Assembly: GCA_039798265.1 (NCBI GenBank)
Contig: JBDKGH010000086.1
Coordinates: 1 to 18,609 of the forward strand
DNA: 18,609 nucleotides
Reading direction: 5' to 3'
Origin: JBDKGH01 sp039798265
Lineage (GTDB): Bacteria; Bacteroidota; Bacteroidia; Flavobacteriales_D; Sanyastnellaceae
Numbering within the stretch: position 1 is the stretch's first letter; every line of letters begins with the position of its first letter. The translations under genes and the position numbers were made by a program. This document shows, piece after piece, positions 15,096 to 18,609 of this stretch. The notes beneath the pieces were generated by a model. That model was not told where the DNA came from, made no database searches, and saw only the letters and a list, made by a program, of their open reading frames with translations.

Positions 15096-15789
15096 TTACA
15101 CTGCTTTGCTGTTGGTGACAGTCTTGATGGCTTGCGGCAACGGAGGGAATGATGCTGACTTAAGCATTGACCCGGCCTTGGCCAAGCAAAAACTTCCTTA
15201 TTGGGGCGAGCATGATGTGGAAATTAATCAAGGGCCCAATGGCACCATGACCACCGATACGGCTTATTACACGCTGCCAAAATTCGTTTTTCGCAATCAG
15301 TTGAACGAACAGATCTCGCACCGCGATTACCAAGGAAAAATATTTGTAGCCGAGTTTTTCTTTTCTCATTGCAAAAGTATTTGCCCGCTTATGAGCGCTC
15401 AAATGGTGCGTTTACAGCAATTGGTGAAAAAGGAAGGCCTAGAAGAACAGGTGTTTTTTCTCTCTCATACCGTAGATCCCACCAATGACACACCGGATAC
15501 ATTAAAAGCATACGGTGAAAAATTGGATGCCGACTTTTCCAATTGGAATTTTGTTACCGGTGATCCAAAGGACATCTATTGGCAAGCCGAGTCGGGATAT
15601 ATGCTCTCGGCTTTTCCTTCTGATACCGCAGATGGTGGTTTTTTTCATACCGATAAACTAACACTTGTTGACCGCGAAATGCACATTCGCGGATATTATG
15701 ATGGTACGTCAACTAAAGACGTCAATAAGTTGTTTGTAGATATCAAACGATTGATCAATGAATATGCAGACTCAAGTCTCTCCCGCTGA
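15046..15789 (+). CDS. SCO1/SenC copper chaperone lipoprotein
   Basis: A membrane-anchored SCO-family protein of 247 residues that delivers copper to, or reduces, the CuA site of oxidase subunit II in the periplasm (established for the family). The lipobox LMAC gives a lipidated C30. The thioredoxin-like domain has the copper ligands C109 and C113 in SHCKSICPLM and H201 in GGFFHTDKLTLVD, all three intact. Supporting strands are VFFLSHTVDP at 136-145 and FVTGD. The ATG at 15046 overlaps the previous gene by 50 bp. A TTG at 15076 would give a compact lipoprotein signal, MKKWVINYTALLLVTVLMAC, and may be the real start. The next gene overlaps its end by 32 bp. The genes from subunit IV to here and beyond form one tight cluster. 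Confidence 0.92.
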   Translation: MLNNIKEKITLKKWVINYTALLLVTVLMACGNGGNDADLSIDPALAKQKLPYWGEHDVEINQGPNGTMTTDTAYYTLPKFVFRNQLNEQISHRDYQGKIFVAEFFFSHCKSICPLMSAQMVRLQQLVKKEGLEEQVFFLSHTVDPTNDTPDTLKAYGEKLDADFSNWNFVTGDPKDIYWQAESGYMLSAFPSDTADGGFFHTDKLTLVDREMHIRGYYDGTSTKDVNKLFVDIKRLINEYADSSLSR

Positions 15790-16318
15790 GAAAAAAGCGA
15801 AAATCTTTATTTGGGCAGTATCTATCGTACTTCCCGTGGCCGTAACCGTATTGCGTTACATGCCTAAAATTGGCCCCGACGGAGGTGCTTTCCGTTCATT
15901 TCTGAATGAACTGCCCTTGTTTAACGCCTTCTGTAATGGTACTACAGCTGTATTGCTCGTATTTGCCTTCTTGGCTATTAAAAACAAGAACGTGAAAGTG
16001 CATCGCCGGTTGATGACCTTCGCGATGATTCTTTCCATCTTTTTTCTTCTTTCGTACGTGACCTATCACGCTACTACGGAGCACACTGTTTTCCCCAAGG
16101 AAAATTCCCTGTGGTTGGCCTATCAAGTAATCCTTTGGAGTCACATTGCTCTATCGGCTGTGGTGGTGCCTTTGGTGTTGATCTCGTACTGGAGAGGTTT
16201 AGCTGAAAAATTTGATAAACATCGCCGCATTGCAAAAATAACCTTGCCAATTTGGTTATATGTTGCAATAACAGGGGTATTGGTTTATTGGTTGATTAGC
16301 CCATTTTATCCATTTTAG
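15758..16318 (+). CDS. DUF420 membrane protein (CtaM/YozB-like)
   Basis: An integral membrane protein of 186 residues with five helices at about 16-33, 55-74, 86-104, 121-145 and 160-181. Conserved-looking histidines sit at or near helix ends: H82, H104, H129 and H155. The layout, including VHRRLMTFAM, LSYVTYHATTEH and WSHIALS, fits the DUF420 family. Gram-positive members of that family (CtaM/YozB) are needed to mature heme-copper oxidases. Here the gene overlaps the SCO gene by 32 bp and lies in an oxidase cluster, which supports an assembly role, perhaps in heme or copper handling. The exact reaction is not established for this phylum. A second in-frame ATG at 15764 is an equally possible start. 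Confidence 0.85.
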   Translation: MNMQTQVSPAEKKAKIFIWAVSIVLPVAVTVLRYMPKIGPDGGAFRSFLNELPLFNAFCNGTTAVLLVFAFLAIKNKNVKVHRRLMTFAMILSIFFLLSYVTYHATTEHTVFPKENSLWLAYQVILWSHIALSAVVVPLVLISYWRGLAEKFDKHRRIAKITLPIWLYVAITGVLVYWLISPFYPF

Positions 16319-16333
16319 TTGTAGATTTGTATT

Positions 16334-16576
16334 ATGAATAAGAAATTTGTTGCAGGTGCAGTACTATTCCTTATTTTGGCGACGTCATTTGACTCGGCAG
16401 CACAATGTGCCATGTGTAGAGCTACCGCTGAAACGGCAGCAAAGCACTTGGATAGAGGGATTGGAGCGGGATTGAATTCGGGAATCATCTATTTAATGGG
16501 TATTCCTTACATGCTGTTGATGACGGTGGCGATTGTTTTTTACCGCAAGAAAATTGCGGCATTTTTTAGAGGCTAA
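16334..16576 (+). CDS. Small signal-bearing CxxC membrane protein
   Basis: An 80-residue protein that I do not recognise as a named family. It has a signal peptide (about 1-23, ending SAA before Q24) and immediately after it the motif QCAMCRATAE with C25 and C28. A short helix-prone linker follows, then a membrane helix at about 49-70 and a positively charged tail (YRKKIAAFFRG). The mature protein would place a CxxC at its extreme N-terminus in the periplasm, anchored by one C-terminal helix with the tail inside. The residue before the first cysteine is Gln, so it is not a normal lipobox. It starts 16 bp after the DUF420 gene at the end of the oxidase cluster, so a role in copper or thiol handling for oxidase assembly is a fair inference. 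I believe similar small genes recur beside DUF420 genes in Flavobacteriia. Confidence 0.75.
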   Translation: MNKKFVAGAVLFLILATSFDSAAQCAMCRATAETAAKHLDRGIGAGLNSGIIYLMGIPYMLLMTVAIVFYRKKIAAFFRG

Positions 16577-16600
16577 TTTTTTTTGGCCTCATAGTTGCTT

Positions 16601-16614
16601 TTCGGCTTGCCGAA
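16601..16614. repeat. Short perfect inverted repeat TTCGGC/GCCGAA
   Basis: TTCGGC-TT-GCCGAA lies between the CxxC gene and the OmpA-family gene, after a run of eight T (16577-16584). As RNA it would form a 5-bp stem with a CTTG loop. No T-tract follows on either strand, so it is a poor intrinsic terminator; an operator or RNA structure is equally possible. Confidence 0.35.
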
Positions 16615-16643
16615 TAGAAACCGTTAAAGAAAGAACCTGACTG

Positions 16644-17381
16644 ATGATGAATCGACTGTTATTTTTGATTGTTCTTGTAGGATGTTTAATTACGCCTTTC
16701 TCCGGGGCGTATGCTCAGTTTGTTACTGAAAAAGCCATCGATTCTACTGCAAATGCCGAAGTGGAAGAACAAAAAATGATTCTTTCGGTATTTGATCAAA
16801 ACTCCATGGAGCCCCTTCATGCTGATGTGATCATTAAAGGTCTCAATCCTCGTAAACCTGTTGTTCTCAAGAGTTTGATGGACAGCACCATCTTATTCAA
16901 AACCTATCGCCTATACACCGTATCCGTGGTGAAACCAGGTTACATGTATTACGCACACAAATTTTGGCCAGAAGAGTCCTTCGAACACCGCGAACGTATT
17001 GAATTGAAGCCGCTTTCTGTTGGGTTAAAAACAAACGTTGAAGACATCACCTTCCTGGGCGATCAAACAGAAATTTATCACAAGTCGATTCCTGCTTTAG
17101 AAGAGTTGATCAGCTTCCTTGAAGTAAACCCTTCTGTGAAAATATGTGTCATCGGTCATGCCAATGGACCAGAAAGCGAAAAGAAAGGTCCTGCTTTCTA
17201 TAAAAAAGCTTCTGAGAAACGCTCCATGGCCGTTCGTGACTATTTGATTCAACATGGCATTGCGCCTGACCGCCTCGTTACTCGTGGTGCAGGTAATTCG
17301 CAAATGATTTATCCTGATCCAAAAACAGATTGGGAAACGCAAGCCAACCGCCGTATCGAAATCGAAGTGATCGGTCTATAA
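16644..17381 (+). CDS. OmpA-family outer-membrane/periplasmic protein
   Basis: A 245-residue exported protein with a signal peptide ending AYA before Q25. Residues about 44-125 form a beta-rich segment (MILSVFDQNSMEPLHADVII ... SVVKPGYMYYAH) like the carboxypeptidase-regulatory or Ig-like N-terminal parts seen in Bacteroidota OmpA proteins. Residues about 130-245 are a peptidoglycan-binding OmpA C-terminal domain: ITFLGDQTEIYHKSIPALEE, VIGHANGP at 169-176, ASEKRSMAVRDYLIQHGI at 189-206 and the closing NRRIEIEVIG. No transmembrane barrel is present, so it is likely a periplasmic linker, or tethered indirectly to the outer membrane. ATG codons at 16644 and 16647 are both possible starts. It is 67 bp from the oxidase cluster and probably separately transcribed. 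Confidence 0.88.
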   Translation: MMNRLLFLIVLVGCLITPFSGAYAQFVTEKAIDSTANAEVEEQKMILSVFDQNSMEPLHADVIIKGLNPRKPVVLKSLMDSTILFKTYRLYTVSVVKPGYMYYAHKFWPEESFEHRERIELKPLSVGLKTNVEDITFLGDQTEIYHKSIPALEELISFLEVNPSVKICVIGHANGPESEKKGPAFYKKASEKRSMAVRDYLIQHGIAPDRLVTRGAGNSQMIYPDPKTDWETQANRRIEIEVIGL

Positions 17382-17442
17382 CCGTCAGTCATTCCCATTT
17401 TCCACTAAACATTACTCGGAAGCTTTGCTTCTGCGAAAGGTG

Positions 17443-17450
17443 TATGTTTG
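17443..17450 (+). promoter_or_regulatory. -7 box before TolC-family gene
   Basis: TATGTTTG matches TAnnTTTG exactly and ends 18 bp before the ATG at 17469. The nearest TTG (17425-17427) is only 15 bp upstream, a little short of the usual spacing. A 5-bp inverted repeat GAAGC-TTT-GCTTC (17419-17431) overlaps that element and could be an operator (speculative). Confidence 0.5.
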
Positions 17451-17468
17451 TTTTAGAAAATCTAAGAC

Positions 17469-18609
17469 ATGCGTACTCATTTGATCGTTTTGTTTTTAGC
17501 GATAAGCGCCATTGGACATTCCCAAACGGAATGGTCGCTGGATAGCTGTATTCGCTATGCATACGAACACAACATTTCCCTTCAACGAAGCGAGCTCAGC
17601 ATTGAAAATGCGGAGATCAATCGGCAAGCTGCAGTAGGTGGTATGCTGCCTAACTTGAATGGTCAAGCTTCACACGGTTACAACTGGGGGCAGCGTATTG
17701 ACCCCTTTACCAACCAATTTGCCTCGCAGCGTATTCAAAGTAATAGCTTCGGACTTTCTACAAGCATCAATCTGTTCAATGGCTTTCAGCAGAGCTTAAC
17801 GGTAAAGCAAAGTGCCTTAGAAATTGAACGTTCGAAATGGAACTACGAAAAACTCAGAAATGATATTGGGCTGAATGTGGCCTCTGGTTATCTCCAAATT
17901 CTCTTAACCAAAGAGTTTTGGGAAATAGCTAAAACCAATCGGGACAGAACTGCCCTTCAAGCCGAGCGGATAGCACAGTTGGTGAAAGCGGGCTCTCTAG
18001 CTCAAGTAAACCTCGATCAGATTTATGCCCAGCTCGCCTCCGACGAAGCGACAGAAGTGAGCGCAGGGAATAATTACTTTATGGCCAAGTTGGCCTTGAT
18101 GCAATTCCTCCAATTACCGGTCACAGGCATCGAAGGGTTTGAAATTGTTTCGCCAAACGTAGAAGGCATGGAGCAAGGGGAAATCATTTCCAACCCACAG
18201 GTTGTCGTAGAAGCAGCTACCAATAATTTCCCTGAAATTAAAAGTGCAGAAGTAGGTCTTAAAAGCGCCGAAATGGGCCAATCCATTGCCCGCGGGGGCA
18301 TGTATCCCCGATTATCTGCCAGTTATTCTTACGGATCTGGTTACTCGGGAGCATCTAAAATTATTACCGGATCACCAGACTCCTTGGCTTATCCGATAGG
18401 AACTGTTTTTGGATCCAACTTTTTGGTGGTTTCGCTTCCGCAAGCGGTCTATTCCGATGATGATTTTTCGGTGAAACCATTCAACGAGCAATTGCGTGAT
18501 AACGTGAACCGATCTTTATTCTTCAGCCTTACAGTGCCGATTTTTAATGGTTTTCAAACTTCTTCTAGTATCAAGCGCGCAAACATCGCTGCGCTCGATG
18601 CTAAGTTGG
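17469..18609 (+). CDS. TolC-family outer-membrane efflux protein, 3'-truncated
   Basis: The frame runs open from ATG 17469 to the right edge, 380 complete codons without a stop, so the C-terminus is missing. A signal peptide (MRTHLIVLFLAISAIGHS before Q) is followed by WSLDSCIRYAYEHNISLQRS, the usual first helix of Bacteroidota TolC proteins. Next come AVGGMLPNLNGQ and the barrel strand FGLSTSINLFNGFQQSL. Long polar helices follow, with IGLNVASGYLQILL and KAGSLAQVNLDQIYAQLAS. The second repeat begins at NFPEIKSAEVGLKSAE, with MYPRLSASYSYGSGY and a second strand SLFFSLTVPIFNGFQT. TolC proteins form trimeric channels across the outer membrane for RND or ABC export; membrane-fusion and pump genes would be expected just outside the window. 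An exact -7 promoter box lies upstream. Confidence 0.93.
   Translation, partial: MRTHLIVLFLAISAIGHSQTEWSLDSCIRYAYEHNISLQRSELSIENAEINRQAAVGGMLPNLNGQASHGYNWGQRIDPFTNQFASQRIQSNSFGLSTSINLFNGFQQSLTVKQSALEIERSKWNYEKLRNDIGLNVASGYLQILLTKEFWEIAKTNRDRTALQAERIAQLVKAGSLAQVNLDQIYAQLASDEATEVSAGNNYFMAKLALMQFLQLPVTGIEGFEIVSPNVEGMEQGEIISNPQVVVEAATNNFPEIKSAEVGLKSAEMGQSIARGGMYPRLSASYSYGSGYSGASKIITGSPDSLAYPIGTVFGSNFLVVSLPQAVYSDDDFSVKPFNEQLRDNVNRSLFFSLTVPIFNGFQTSSSIKRANIAALDAKL

Noticed and set aside
17330..17545. A 71-codon open frame spanning the OmpA end and TolC start
   Set aside because: It runs out of frame through the end of the OmpA-family gene and the signal peptide of the TolC-family gene, both of which are clear.

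Overview
The window reads as a piece of chromosome from a Bacteroidota bacterium, most likely of the Flavobacteriia/Flavobacteriales type. Four things point that way: a C-terminal type IX secretion sorting domain on a YCF48-like beta-propeller, a LiaF-like / LytS / LytTR signalling trio, a cytochrome oxidase cluster with two divergent subunit III genes, a subunit IV and two SCO genes, and several close matches to the phylum's -7 promoter box (TAnnTTTG). No rRNA, tRNA, CRISPR array, insertion sequence or phage gene was seen. Coding density is high; the longest gaps are about 140 bp (10973-11109 and 12793-12933), so no gene-free stretch reaches 300 bp.

Layout. 1-833: 3' part of a beta-barrel-like protein, open at the left edge. 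958-3531 (minus): a three-gene operon encoding a LiaF-like membrane protein, a LytS-type histidine kinase and a LytTR response regulator, the last two joined by an ATGA overlap. 3675-4871 (plus): a T9SS-exported YCF48/BNR-repeat protein. 4881-4927: a double hairpin between convergent genes. 4913-7132 (minus): a bifunctional Rel/SpoT (p)ppGpp enzyme. 7232-9415 (plus): a B12-binding-type radical SAM protein with unusual Cys spacing, starting at TTG behind a good promoter match. 9449-10972 (plus): a Wzi/RemB-like outer-membrane protein.

11110-16576 (plus): an aa3-type oxidase biogenesis and structure cluster. It holds heme O synthase (cyoE), two subunit III genes (the second with a His-rich loop), subunit IV, a SCO-like protein without the copper-binding cysteines, an intact SCO lipoprotein, a DUF420/CtaM-like protein and a small CxxC membrane protein. 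Oxidase subunits I and II and heme A synthase are not in the window. 16644-17381 (plus): an OmpA-family protein. 17469-18609 (plus): the 5' part of a TolC-family outer-membrane channel, cut by the right edge.

How the parts fit. The oxidase cluster combines structural subunits with heme and copper delivery functions. Its core (second subunit III plus subunit IV) shows a sharp codon-usage shift consistent with high expression. The LiaF/LytS/LytTR set is a plausible envelope-stress regulator and rel governs the stringent response. I found no wholly unknown multi-gene system. The best leads are the CX4CX2C radical SAM protein, the small CxxC protein, the cysteine-less SCO paralogue overlapping the intact one, and the His-rich oxidase loop.
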